Shown: piece after piece, positions 1 through 7,009 of the stretch
How positions within the stretch are numbered: the stretch's first letter is position 1
Layout of the letters: every line of letters starts with the position of its first letter
Source of the DNA: Chroococcidiopsidaceae cyanobacterium CP_BM_RX_35
GTDB taxonomy: Bacteria; Cyanobacteriota; Cyanobacteriia; Cyanobacteriales; Chroococcidiopsidaceae
Assembly (NCBI GenBank): GCA_019242465.1
Contig: JAFAVL010000650.1
Location: forward strand, 1 to 14,209
DNA length: 14,209 nucleotides
Direction: 5' to 3'
Program-made: the position numbers and the translations under genes
The notes under the pieces: model-generated
The model's database searches: none
Told to the model about the DNA's origin: nothing
What the model saw: the letters and a program-made list of their open reading frames with translations, nothing else

Positions 1-114
1 TCTCGTCAAAAACACCGGGGAATGAGTTGGTCTACCAAAGGTAGTAAAGCCTTATGCCTACTCAAGGTGGCTGAACTTAATGGGCGATGGCAGCAATTGT
101 GGTTCCCCGCTTAG
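1..114 (+). CDS. C-terminal end of a probable transposase (partial, cut by window edge)
   Basis: Frame 1 is open from the first base to a TAG at 112-114, giving 37 residues. The peptide contains KHRGMSWSTKGSKAL followed by an LNGRWQQLW segment. An RGMSWS-x-x-G motif shortly before the C-terminus is typical of the tail of several DDE transposase groups (ISLre2/UPF0236-like and ISKra4-like). I cannot assign the family from this tail alone. The last 38 bp overlap the 3' end of the GNAT gene on the opposite strand. Whether the full transposase lies upstream, and whether it is intact, cannot be seen here. The gene is too short within the window to judge codon use. Confidence 0.5.
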   Translation, partial: SRQKHRGMSWSTKGSKALCLLKVAELNGRWQQLWFPA

Positions 115-622
115 CCAACCTGATCACCGGAAAATTTACAGCAGGAATAAGTTCTCCTACCTGCTGATACCCTTGACTGGCGTAGAAGGACAAGAGCCGA
201 GGATGCGTCTTGACGGCATCCAGCCGCACAGTACTACAGCCCCTTTGTGCTGCAAGTCTTTCAATGGTTCGCAAGCACCATGTTCCCAATCCTTGACCTT
301 GCCAAGCCGGGAGTACAGCCAGCTTATGCACATACATCGCGCTTGGCGCCTTGACTTGCCAATGGATGTTCCCATATTTGATGTAGCTCAATGGCACAGT
401 TGATGTTGTCTCCAACATAAAGGTACCGACTTGAGCTTCACCGCTGGTGACTGCGTAGACCTCCAGTGTCATAGCATCCTTGAGCATGCTTTCAAGCGAG
501 TAGACCACCGGCATCCAGTGACTAAGACCGAAGCGCTCTTTCAGGTCAAGACCGCAAGCGACCAGGATTTGGTGAAGGGGTGGAACGTCATCAGCAGTGA
601 CGCGATGGATGGTAGGTTCCAT
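77..622 (-). CDS. GNAT-family N-acetyltransferase
   Basis: A 181-residue protein of the Gcn5-related acetyltransferase fold, which moves an acetyl group from acetyl-CoA to an amine; the acceptor is unknown. The acetyl-CoA pyrophosphate-loop signature Q-x-x-G-x-G is at residues 108-113 (QGQGLG), right after the strand VHKLAVLPAW (98-107), as expected for motif A. The later segment RLDAVKTHPRLLSFYASQGY (133-152) matches motif B, including the usual FY-x-x-x-GY. I chose the ATG at 620-622 (MEPTIHRV) because the GNAT fold begins there. An upstream in-frame ATG at 695-697 would add 25 unlike residues. No strong ribosome binding site precedes either. The last 12 residues are encoded by DNA that is also the 3' end of the transposase frame on the other strand, so the native C-terminus may have been replaced when that element arrived. 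Confidence 0.8.
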   Translation of the reverse strand: MEPTIHRVTADDVPPLHQILVACGLDLKERFGLSHWMPVVYSLESMLKDAMTLEVYAVTSGEAQVGTFMLETTSTVPLSYIKYGNIHWQVKAPSAMYVHKLAVLPAWQGQGLGTWCLRTIERLAAQRGCSTVRLDAVKTHPRLLSFYASQGYQQVGELIPAVNFPVIRLAKRGTTIAAIAH

Positions 623-681
623 TAGAGTAGTTGAACGGTATAGCAATAATTTCCCTCGCCTTTGAGTGCCTGTACGGCTGA

Positions 682-1197
682 GGGCATCCAAGTCCATCAG
701 GTATTAGAGGCAGCTGCCATCGACATGCTGGCAACGAGCCTGAAAACGCCTCTCCAAATCGAGCAGTATTTAACATTGGCATCGTGACCGCCGCCAACAG
801 CGTAACGGCTGGGCTTGCCCTCCTGCTAGCGGTCGCTGCCGGAATTTGCCTCCTAGTTGGTGGCTTTGGCATCATGAATACAATGCTCGCCTCAGTGACA
901 GAGCGGACGTACGAGATTGGTCTACGGAAAGTGGTTGGAGCCTCCCAAAGAGACATATTGCAACAGTTTCTGATTGAAGCTGTCATCCTCGCCCTAGCCG
1001 GTGGACTGAGTGGTACAGGGCTGGGAGCCGTTAGCAGCCTAGTGATTAGCATGTATACACCATTCCAGGCTGGGGTTTCAACAGTTGGTGTATTCCTAGC
1101 CATCAGTGTTTCTAGCGGAATTGGTCTCATCTTTGGCGTCATCCCTGCCCAACGAGCAGTCCGGCTAGACCCGATTGTCGCCCTAAGGAACCTCTGA
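682..1197 (+). pseudogene. MacB/FtsX-type ABC transporter permease, C-terminal remnant
   Basis: This frame encodes only the last quarter of a MacB-type permease. It shows a membrane segment (SVTAGLALLLAVAAGICLLV), then the family hallmark GGFGIMNTMLASVTERTYEI, the coupling segment GLRKVVGASQRDILQQFLIE, two further membrane segments, and the conserved end PAQRAVRLDPIVALRNL. Family members are usually about 400 residues; here the first membrane segment and the whole periplasmic domain are missing. Similarity in this frame can be followed back to about 764 (VFNIGIVTAANS), before the GTG at 784 that could serve as a start. The frame is open to 682, and an adjacent frame around 671-720 also reads plausibly (IQVHQVLEAAAIDML), which suggests a frameshift near 720. 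Upstream DNA is occupied by the divergent GNAT gene. I judge it a decayed, non-functional fragment. Confidence 0.75.
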
Positions 1198-1726
1198 ACT
1201 TGTCCAAAGTTGAGTATTGCAATGTGCTGCTTTTAGGGTTATCGTTAATGGCTGAGACTTTACATTGCTCCTTGGCATGGCTGAAGCGTTGAATCGAAAC
1301 TTAATTGAGTACAACCGAGCTGAAGATTTGCAGCTGTGGCGATGGTGTAGCTAAATCATCTTTCACGCTTGTGCCTAACTGACTCAATCAACGTTCGACA
1401 ATTTATCAGCCATGATGCAAAAAAGAATTCTGATCGGTGATCGCCTGCAAGGTGATGACACTCCAGAGGGAAAGCGCATTTAGGAAAATGTGCATGTTAA
1501 CCGCTAACTCTCAACAGTTTTCAATCGGTTTCTGGTACCAATTCTATCCAGGCGAGTCGAATTTGAGCAGTCATAAGACTAGATTTGGGATGTATTAGGG
1601 GAGGGAACTGTCTGTGCCCGGATTCGCCCTCAACGAGTCATGAATGCTGTCCATTCAGCTATGAAAATTCGTGATTTCAGACCTGGCAGTTAATAAATTT
1701 CAGAATGGTCTAGCAATCCACGGTAG
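1198..1726. other. 529-bp gap without a convincing gene
   Basis: No open frame of gene-like quality, RNA gene or clear repeat was found. One forward frame (ATG at 1277 to stops near 1690) reads in protein-like patches, for example IWDVLGEGTVCARIRPQ near 1585 and MMQKRILIGDRLQGDD at 1412, but it contains several stop codons, close to the chance number. It may be the worn remains of a gene following the macB fragment, or nothing. The region is best described as degraded accessory DNA. Confidence 0.5.
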
Positions 1727-2407
1727 ATGCTTATGAAACTGAATGAAGTTGTGCCCTGGGGCAGAACCCTAGGGGAATACAAGTTGATGTTTGCTCTGTC
1801 AGAAGCAAACCTAAACGCCAAAATTCTTGGATGTGGCGATGGTCCGGCTAGCTTCAATGCCGAAATGACGGAACTTGGGTATGACGTTGTGTCTATTGAT
1901 CCGATTTATCAATTCTCTATGGATCAAATCAAACAGCGAGTTCAAGAAACTTACGAGCCAGTCATCTCACAGGTTAAGCAAAATGCAAATCGCTACATTT
2001 GGTCAAGCTTTCGCTCGGCAGATGAACTCGGTCATGCTCGTCTTGCTGCGATGGAGAAGTTTTTATGGGACTATGAAGCGGGTAAAATAGCAGGGCGCTA
2101 TCTATCTCAATCTTTACCGAGTTTAGAACTGGAGGACAACCAATTTGAGCTATGCGTGTGTTCCCATTTACTCTTTCTGTACTCTGAACAGCTATCGTTC
2201 GATTTTCACATCGCATCCATCCATGAACTCCTACGAATTTCTCCAGAAGTTCGGATTTTCCCTTTGTTAAAACTTGATTGTTTACCATCACCCTATGTTA
2301 AGCCAGTTATCCAGGTACTTGACAGCAGAGGTTTTAATGTACAGGTTCAACCAGTTGCTTATGAGTTTCAAAAAGGTGGCAACCAGATGTTGAAGATCAA
2401 TAGGTAA
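1727..2407 (+). CDS. class I SAM-dependent methyltransferase-like protein
   Basis: A 226-residue protein with a Rossmann-type S-adenosylmethionine site. Motif I is ILGCGDGPASF at residues 33-43 (a GxGxG variant, GCGDG). The acidic residue that normally holds the SAM ribose is D58 in VVSIDP (54-59). A motif-IV-like strand QFELCVCSHLLFLY lies at 139-152, and IHELLRISP (165-173) matches the following helix. The C-terminal phrase EFQKGGNQML is one I associate with a cyanobacterial family annotated only as methyltransferase. The methyl acceptor is unknown. The start could be the ATG at 1727 or the one at 1733, since both lie in the same frame six bases apart; neither has a good ribosome site. It reads in the same direction as the next two small genes, but the gaps of about 70 bp do not prove an operon. 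Confidence 0.7.
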   Translation: MLMKLNEVVPWGRTLGEYKLMFALSEANLNAKILGCGDGPASFNAEMTELGYDVVSIDPIYQFSMDQIKQRVQETYEPVISQVKQNANRYIWSSFRSADELGHARLAAMEKFLWDYEAGKIAGRYLSQSLPSLELEDNQFELCVCSHLLFLYSEQLSFDFHIASIHELLRISPEVRIFPLLKLDCLPSPYVKPVIQVLDSRGFNVQVQPVAYEFQKGGNQMLKINR

Positions 2408-2478
2408 GCAGTCAGGGTGGCATTTAATTGTTAGGTCAGGCTCTGAATCAAATAATCAGTTTTAACTCTCTGCTAGTA

Positions 2479-2799
2479 ATGATTACATTCGACGAGTTTA
2501 AAAAATTAGACATTAGGATAGGAACAGTTCTATCCGCGACAAAAGTCGCAGGAACAGATAAACTTTTGCACCTTGAGATCAATACAGGAAGCGAGACAAG
2601 AAGCATTGTTACTGGACTGGCTGAGTTTCTTGAACCTGAGTATTTTATTGGTAAGCAAGTTCCCATCGTTGTAAATCTTGCACCTCGAAAACTCAAGGGT
2701 ATTGAAAGTCAGGGAATGCTTCTAGCCATAGACGTGGACAGTCATCCAGTTCTTTTACATCCTGAGCGCAATATTCCACCAGGTAGCAGTGTTCGATAA
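2479..2799 (+). CDS. stand-alone tRNA-binding domain protein (CsaA / MetRS C-domain type)
   Basis: A 106-residue protein consisting only of the OB-fold tRNA-binding domain found at the C-terminus of methionyl-tRNA synthetase and in CsaA, Trbp111 and Arc1p. The family pattern is complete: F-x-x-LDIRIGTV (residues 7-17), DKLLHLEI (27-34), RSIVTGLAEF (41-50), GKQVPIVVNLAPRKLKG (58-74) and ESQGMLLA (76-83). Such proteins dimerise and bind the outside corner of the tRNA L-shape; some have been proposed to have chaperone roles. The start is the ATG at 2479 because the domain begins at ITFDEFKKLDIRIG; a TTG at 2428 in the same frame would add 17 unrelated residues. There is no metG beside it, so a role as a detached synthetase subunit is possible but unproven. 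Confidence 0.85.
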   Translation: MITFDEFKKLDIRIGTVLSATKVAGTDKLLHLEINTGSETRSIVTGLAEFLEPEYFIGKQVPIVVNLAPRKLKGIESQGMLLAIDVDSHPVLLHPERNIPPGSSVR

Positions 2800-2873
2800 G
2801 ATATTTTGTAGTTACCCTTATTTGTGTTCAGACGGTTGGAAGCGATGATAGCTGACTTATCGTTATCTTATCT

Positions 2874-3176
2874 ATGAAAACAACAGATGAATGTGAAAAT
2901 ATGACGAATATTCGAGCCGAAATTGATCGGTTAGACCGTCAAGTTGTTGCGTTACTTGGTCAACGTTTCGCCTACGTTAGAGCCGCTGCTAAATTTAAGA
3001 CTAGTGAAACTACTGTTAGAGCGCCCGAACGCTTTCAAGCGATGTTAAAGCAACGTCGAATTTGGGCAGAGGAGGAAGGATTAAATACTGATGCAATTGA
3101 AAAAATGTACCAAGATTTAGTTAATCACTTCATTGATGAAGAGATGAAGCACTGGCAACAATCTAAAATTGAGTAG
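2874..3176 (+). CDS. PchB-like AroQ-fold chorismate mutase / isochorismate pyruvate lyase
   Basis: A 100-residue all-helical protein of the AroQ class. From my memory of Pseudomonas PchB it aligns without gaps from residue 1, starting MKTTDEC against MKTPEDC, which fixes the start at 2874. PchB splits isochorismate to salicylate and pyruvate in siderophore synthesis and has weak chorismate mutase activity. The three basic active-site residues are kept: R14 (NIRAEID), R31 (LGQRFAYV) and K42 (AAKFK). The helix-2 segment APERFQAML and the W64-A-E-E-x-GL phrase also match. At position 90, where PchB and E. coli chorismate mutase have a glutamine, this protein has glutamate (FIDEEMKHW). No isochorismate synthase or siderophore gene is in the window. 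The reaction could therefore be lyase or mutase. It converges on thrB across a 47-bp gap. Confidence 0.85.
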   Translation: MKTTDECENMTNIRAEIDRLDRQVVALLGQRFAYVRAAAKFKTSETTVRAPERFQAMLKQRRIWAEEEGLNTDAIEKMYQDLVNHFIDEEMKHWQQSKIE

Positions 3177-3188
3177 CCACACCACATG

Positions 3189-3207
3189 ATTGACCCGGTT
3201 GGGCAAT
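3189..3207. terminator. small hairpin between convergent genes
   Basis: ATTG(A)CCC pairs with GGGCAAT across a GGTT loop, giving a 7-bp stem with one bulged A. It sits 12 bases after the pchB-like stop and 16 bases past the thrB stop on the other strand. No good T-run follows on either side, so it is a weak candidate for a shared terminator. Confidence 0.3.
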
Positions 3208-3223
3208 TTGTCCTAACAACTCG

Positions 3224-4276
3224 CTACACCCGTACACAAGCGCCTTGAGTTTCAATAGAAAGTGATCGCACCTGAGCCATTATTCCCTCACCCTGCCAAG
3301 CAGTCTGCATCGCTACCCCAATAGCCCCTGCTCGATCCGCATCCGCCAAAGCCAACAAAGTTGGTCCAGCACCACTAATAACCACACCCCAAGCCCCAGC
3401 CGTCATAGCCGCTTGCCGCACCGCCTCATAACCTGGAATCAAAGCTTGCCGATAAGGCTGATGCAGCCTATCTTTTAGCGCCGCCCGCAGCCAATCGCCC
3501 CTACCCAATTCCAACCCCCGCACCAACAGCCCCAGATGCGCCGCATTAAAAATCGCATCTGCCCGACTCACCTCACCCGGCAACACCCGCCGCGCCTCCC
3601 GAGTCGAAAGCTCAAAATCCGGAATCGCTACTACTGGCACAACATCAGAATGCCAACCCACATCACAAACCACCCAGCCCTCTCGGCGCTCTCCGCGCCT
3701 CTGTGGTGAGTCAGCGCTGCAGGAGGGTTTCCGACGCCAGTTGCCTGCGACGGGAGACCCGTCTTCAGCACTGGCTCCTCCGTAGGCGACTGCGAACCCG
3801 GAGGGTTCGTCACCCAAATCCCTCACAGACAACTGACACCCCCCCAACAACGCTGGAACCACATTATCCGGGTGCCCTTCCAGAGCGATTGCCAACTCCG
3901 TCACCTCCCGATTATCGAGCGGTGTCCCAGCCAGCTGATTCGCCCCTACCAAACCGCCCACAATCGCCGTTGCCGAACTGCCCAAACCCCTCGCCAACGG
4001 TACATTCAACTGAATCTCAATCTGCACTGGCGGGGGCAGTTGACCTAACTGTTCGTAAAACTTGACAAACGCCTGGTAAAGCAGATTACTCTCATCTGTC
4101 TTCACCAAATGAGCCTCAGTCCCAGTAACCGTTATGCTAACCCGCTCGGCATCATTAGAATCAAGGCGAGTGAACTTGAACTGGTTGTACAAAGTCAGGG
4201 CAGCTCCAATGCAGTCAAAACCAGGTCCTAGGTTGGCAGTTGTTGCTGGAACAGTAACAGTAACATTCACAGTCAT
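3224..4276 (-). CDS. thrB: homoserine kinase with an in-frame repeat insertion
   Basis: GHMP-family kinase that phosphorylates L-homoserine with ATP to O-phosphohomoserine, the step before threonine synthase. The N-terminus [21 protein letters not shown] (residues 7-27), the ATP loop [19 protein letters not shown] (91-109), [14 protein letters not shown] (133-146), the [25 protein letters not shown] block (201-225) and the C-terminal [12 protein letters not shown] (301-312) are all present. The length is 350 residues against about 305 normally. The excess is a block at about residues 155-199, rich in G, S, R and P, placed between LSVRDL and WVVCD, which are almost adjacent in relatives. That DNA is a repeat (separate entry). 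Reading frame and all known catalytic motifs survive, so the gene may still work. Its ATG at 4274-4276 directly follows the thrS stop codon, which suggests translational coupling. Confidence 0.93.
   Translation of the reverse strand: MTVNVTVTVPATTANLGPGFDCIGAALTLYNQFKFTRLDSNDAERVSITVTGTEAHLVKTDESNLLYQAFVKFYEQLGQLPPPVQIEIQLNVPLARGLGSSATAIVGGLVGANQLAGTPLDNREVTELAIALEGHPDNVVPALLGGCQLSVRDLGDEPSGFAVAYGGASAEDGSPVAGNWRRKPSCSADSPQRRGERREGWVVCDVGWHSDVVPVVAIPDFELSTREARRVLPGEVSRADAIFNAAHLGLLVRGLELGRGDWLRAALKDRLHQPYRQALIPGYEAVRQAAMTAGAWGVVISGAGPTLLALADADRAGAIGVAMQTAWQGEGIMAQVRSLSIETQGACVRV
3680..3814. repeat. hairpin-rich repeat inserted in thrB (about 135 bp)
   Basis: This segment adds exactly 45 codons to thrB and does not resemble homoserine kinase. 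It contains two perfect short hairpins: GACGGG-AGA-CCCGTC at 3749-3763 and CGAACCC-GGA-GGGTTCG at 3793-3809. Its left part (3681-3702) is a run of short CG/CT-rich words. All forward-strand readings are unusually open; on the minus strand a second frame is also open. It resembles dispersed palindromic repeats I associate with Nostocales-type genomes that carry such sequence inside coding regions, but there is no second copy in this window to prove repetition. The exact edges are uncertain by a few codons. Confidence 0.7.
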
Positions 4277-6106
4277 CTAAAAGTCATTGCGATCACCAAT
4301 CGCCCGTTCCATTTTCTCCAGCACCTCCGCCACTGGCATCACTCCCAGCTCTCCAGAAGCACGGGTACGGATACTTAAGCTATTAGCTTCTACTTCCTTT
4401 GCTCCCACTACCGCCATGACGGGGATTTTCTCCTTCTCAGCATTGCGAATCAATTTACCCAGTCGCTCATTGCTGGCATCTGCCTCAGCCCGGATACCAA
4501 GCGATCGCATTTTGCTAGCGACTGCTTGGGCAAAGGGTAGCTGAGCTTCACTCACTGGCAGCAATCGTGCTTGCACCGGAGCCAACCACAAGGGGAAATC
4601 TCCAGCATGTTCCTCAATCAAGATCCCGACTAACCGTTCCAGTGAACCGAAAGGTGCCCGGTGAATCATTACTGGACGCTTACGAGAACCATCCTCTGCC
4701 ACATACTCCAAATCAAACCGTTCTGGCAGGTTGTAATCTACTTGCACTGTACCGAGCTGCCACTCCCGGTCAAGAACATCATGAACCATGAAATCTAGTT
4801 TAGGACCATAGAATGCTGCTTCCCCAATGCCTTCAAAGTGTTCCAGTCCCAAAGTTTCTACGGCACGCCGGATGGCACTTTCCGCCTGGTCCCAAGCTTC
4901 ATCGGAGCCGATATATTTATTTGAAGCCGGATCGCGAAAACTCAGTCGCGCCTTGAAGTTTTGTAGTCGTAGACTCTTATTTACCGCCAGAATCAGATCG
5001 ACTACGTTAAGAAATTCGCTATCCAACTGCTCTGGCGTCACGAATAAATGAGCATCATCTTGAGTGAAACCCCGAACTCGCGTCAGTCCGCCCAGTTCAC
5101 CTGACTGCTCGTAGCGGTAGACCGTAGCAAATTCCGCTAACCTTATAGGCAAATCCCGGTAGGAACGCAACTCACTCTTGTATATCTGGATGTGAAAAGG
5201 GCAAGTCATGGGTTTGAGCACAAAGCCCTCATCCTCAGATTCCCCCATGACGGGGAACATGTCTTCTTGATATTTTTGCCAGTGCCCAGAGGTTTTAAAC
5301 AAGTCAACCCTGCTAATATGCGGAGTGACAACTGGCTGATACCCTCGTTTCAGTTGTTCCTGCTGCAAGAATTTTTCTAGGGTTGAGCGCAACACCGTTC
5401 CCTTTGGTGTCCATAGTGGCAATCCTGGTCCTACTAGATCGCTAAAAACGAATAGCCCCAGTTCCTTGCCTAGTCGTCGATGGTCCCTTCTTAGCGCCTC
5501 TTCCTTACGACGCTTATATTCAGCTAACTGCTCAGGTGTTTCCCATGCCGTAGCGTAAATCCGCTGTAATTGCGCCTTAGTTTCATCTCCTCGCCAATAA
5601 GCCCCAGCAACACTTTCCAATTCAATCCCTTTGGGATTCAGCTCGCTAGTATTTTCTACGTGAGGACCAGCACACAGATCCCACCATTCCTTGCCCAAGT
5701 GGTAGATCGAGATAGGTTCTTCAATACTTTCAAGGATTTCTAGCTTGTAGGGTTCATTAATTTCTCTGATTCGGCGTTCAGCTTCTTCACGACTTACTTC
5801 CTCTCGAATCACCGGAAGTTTTCGGTTAATGATTTTAACCATCTCTTTCTGGATAGCCTTGAGATCGCTCTCGGTGAAAGGTTCTGGATTGTCAAAATCG
5901 TAATAGAACCCGTTCTCAATCCAAGGACCGATGGTGACTTGCGCCTTGGGAAATAGCTTCTGCACCGCCATTGCCATGACATGGGATGCTGTGTGACGAA
6001 TTTTTTTTAAAGTTTCAGATTCACTGGTTCGAGGCAGAGATATTTTATCAGGCTGCTCTGATGGGGACACTGGATTTTCCGATTTAGGCATCGACTGCTG
6101 AACCAT
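4277..6106 (-). CDS. thrS: threonyl-tRNA synthetase, short form without TGS domain
   Basis: Class II aminoacyl-tRNA synthetase that charges tRNA-Thr. At 609 residues it is shorter than the E. coli enzyme (642) because the N-terminal TGS domain is absent; a low-complexity leader of about 30 residues comes before the editing domain. The editing site looks intact: H38-x3-H42 (HTASH) and C145-x3-H149 (CAGPH). The catalytic core has the zinc ligands C302 (MTCPFH), H353 (DDAHLF) and H482 (MIHRAPFG), motif 2 around VYRYEQSGELGGLTRVRGF (329-347) and motif 3 APFGSLERLVGILIEEHAG (484-502). The anticodon-binding domain runs from about 505 to the end. The start ATG at 6104-6106 is taken as longest; an in-frame ATG five codons later is possible. 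It is directly followed by thrB with no spacer. The 220-bp gap upstream separates it from the divergent DUF2605 gene and shows only weak promoter-like words. Confidence 0.97.
   Translation of the reverse strand: MVQQSMPKSENPVSPSEQPDKISLPRTSESETLKKIRHTASHVMAMAVQKLFPKAQVTIGPWIENGFYYDFDNPEPFTESDLKAIQKEMVKIINRKLPVIREEVSREEAERRIREINEPYKLEILESIEEPISIYHLGKEWWDLCAGPHVENTSELNPKGIELESVAGAYWRGDETKAQLQRIYATAWETPEQLAEYKRRKEEALRRDHRRLGKELGLFVFSDLVGPGLPLWTPKGTVLRSTLEKFLQQEQLKRGYQPVVTPHISRVDLFKTSGHWQKYQEDMFPVMGESEDEGFVLKPMTCPFHIQIYKSELRSYRDLPIRLAEFATVYRYEQSGELGGLTRVRGFTQDDAHLFVTPEQLDSEFLNVVDLILAVNKSLRLQNFKARLSFRDPASNKYIGSDEAWDQAESAIRRAVETLGLEHFEGIGEAAFYGPKLDFMVHDVLDREWQLGTVQVDYNLPERFDLEYVAEDGSRKRPVMIHRAPFGSLERLVGILIEEHAGDFPLWLAPVQARLLPVSEAQLPFAQAVASKMRSLGIRAEADASNERLGKLIRNAEKEKIPVMAVVGAKEVEANSLSIRTRASGELGVMPVAEVLEKMERAIGDRNDF
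4501..4508. repeat. HIP1 palindrome
   Basis: GCGATCGC, the highly iterated palindrome of many cyanobacterial genomes, inside thrS. Confidence 0.85.
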
Positions 6107-6326
6107 TGGAAATGTCTTAATTAATAAGAGCGATTGATTCTGGAATAATACTTCTATGCTACGTTATTCTACTGCACACAGCACTGCTAACAGGCGTTAG
6201 TGATTTTGAATTGGATTCAGTACAAGCTTGATCCTGAGTGATTTCTCTTACGATTGACCCAGAAGTATTAAGAAACGTAAATCGCGCTAATATTAATGAA
6301 GAAGGTTAGAAATCTGTTTTTCATTC

Positions 6327-6647
6327 ATGCTTAACTCAAACCTGCCTGAGCCTGAGTTGCTCAAAACGGTGTTGCAGCCACTATTAGAAGATTTTAAGTA
6401 TTGGTTTGGGCGATCACGCTCCTTACTTGAAACTGAACGGATCTCCTTCCTTAGCATCGAGCAGCAATCTAACCTACTTGAGCGAGTCAGGCAAGCTCAG
6501 CAGGAAGTCAGCACTGCTCAGATGCTATTTCAGGTGACAGGGAGGCAAGTTGGCATTCATATGGCAACGCTGATGCCATGGGACAGGCTAGTGACAGAAT
6601 GCTGGGAGGTAGGAATGCGGTTCCGCTCCGAGCAATCCATACGCTAA
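6327..6647 (+). CDS. DUF2605 family cyanobacterial protein
   Basis: A 106-residue soluble protein that I recognise as the cyanobacterial DUF2605 family. The typical phrases are LPEPELLKTVLQPLLEDFKY (residues 6-25), WFGRSRSLLETE (26-37), the coiled region EQQSNLLERVRQAQQEVSTA (45-64) and the C-terminal MPWDRLVTECWEVGMRFRSE. No signal peptide or membrane segment is present, and I see no catalytic motif. The function is unknown. It is followed after 32 bp by a DUF2973 gene; the two families commonly sit together, which suggests a shared role. The start at 6327 agrees with where the family begins, though no close ribosome site is visible. Confidence 0.85.
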   Translation: MLNSNLPEPELLKTVLQPLLEDFKYWFGRSRSLLETERISFLSIEQQSNLLERVRQAQQEVSTAQMLFQVTGRQVGIHMATLMPWDRLVTECWEVGMRFRSEQSIR

Positions 6648-6679
6648 AAAATTAAACGACCTGGTCGGAGAACAACGCG

Positions 6680-7009
6680 ATGTTACACCTACTTTACATT
6701 CTTGCTTTTACCACTCTCGCCCTTATAGCTGTCAGTAATTTGATTCGCAACTTATTGATGTTCAGTATTGAGCGAGATCGGGGTTATCCAACAGCGCGAT
6801 CGCCAAGGGCAAACCAAGGCAACTACCCTTATTTCTCATCTATACCACAAGCAGTACCGCATCCAGAGTTACTAGATCCTACAGGCAAGCCGACCAAAGA
6901 CCCATTACTAGTTATACGTTCTCTAAGCGTCGAGGATGTTCGCGCCCAATTGGATGCATTATATGACGCTTCCCCTGGGGACAAGGGCGATCAAGGGGAG
7001 CAGGAATAA
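6680..7009 (+). CDS. DUF2973 family small membrane protein
   Basis: A 109-residue protein of the cyanobacterial DUF2973 family. Residues 2-25 (LHLLYILAFTTLALIAVSNL...) form one N-terminal membrane segment, followed by NLLMFSIERDR. A proline-rich linker leads to the conserved block HPELLDPTGKPTKDPLLVIR (61-80) and SVEDVRAQLDALYD (83-96). It probably anchors in the membrane with the tail in the cytoplasm, an inference from the positive residues after the helix. A GGAG ribosome site at 6667-6670 lies nine bases before the ATG. It is 32 bp downstream of the DUF2605 gene, so the two are likely co-transcribed. The last residues, SPGDKGDQGEQE, are encoded by G-rich repeat-like DNA and are probably not original. 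One HIP1 site lies inside the gene. The function is unknown. Confidence 0.85.
   Translation: MLHLLYILAFTTLALIAVSNLIRNLLMFSIERDRGYPTARSPRANQGNYPYFSSIPQAVPHPELLDPTGKPTKDPLLVIRSLSVEDVRAQLDALYDASPGDKGDQGEQE
6796..6803. repeat. HIP1 palindrome
   Basis: GCGATCGC inside the DUF2973 gene. Confidence 0.85.

Noticed and set aside
32..44. CTACC-AAA-GGTAG hairpin at the window start
   Set aside because: It is only 5 bp, lies inside the transposase frame and has no T-run; likely chance.
591..1142. 183-codon open frame on the minus strand
   Set aside because: It is antisense to the macB fragment and overlaps the GNAT start. Its composition (many T, S, P, R) is that of a shadow frame.
1277..1692. A forward frame with protein-like patches (MMQKRILIGDRLQGDD, IWDVLGEGTVCARIRPQ)
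   Set aside because: The frame has several stop codons, close to the number expected by chance, and I recognise no family. It is mentioned only as possible decayed DNA.
2428..2478. TTG start extending the tRNA-binding protein by 17 residues
   Set aside because: The family begins at the ATG at 2479 and the added residues look non-coding.
3631..4065. Open frames on both strands over the middle of thrB
   Set aside because: They are shadows of thrB and of the GC-rich repeat inside it, with no recognisable domain.
6254..6282. TTGACC as a -35 box for the DUF2605 gene
   Set aside because: The matching -10 position (GTAAAT) is poor; not enough to call a promoter.
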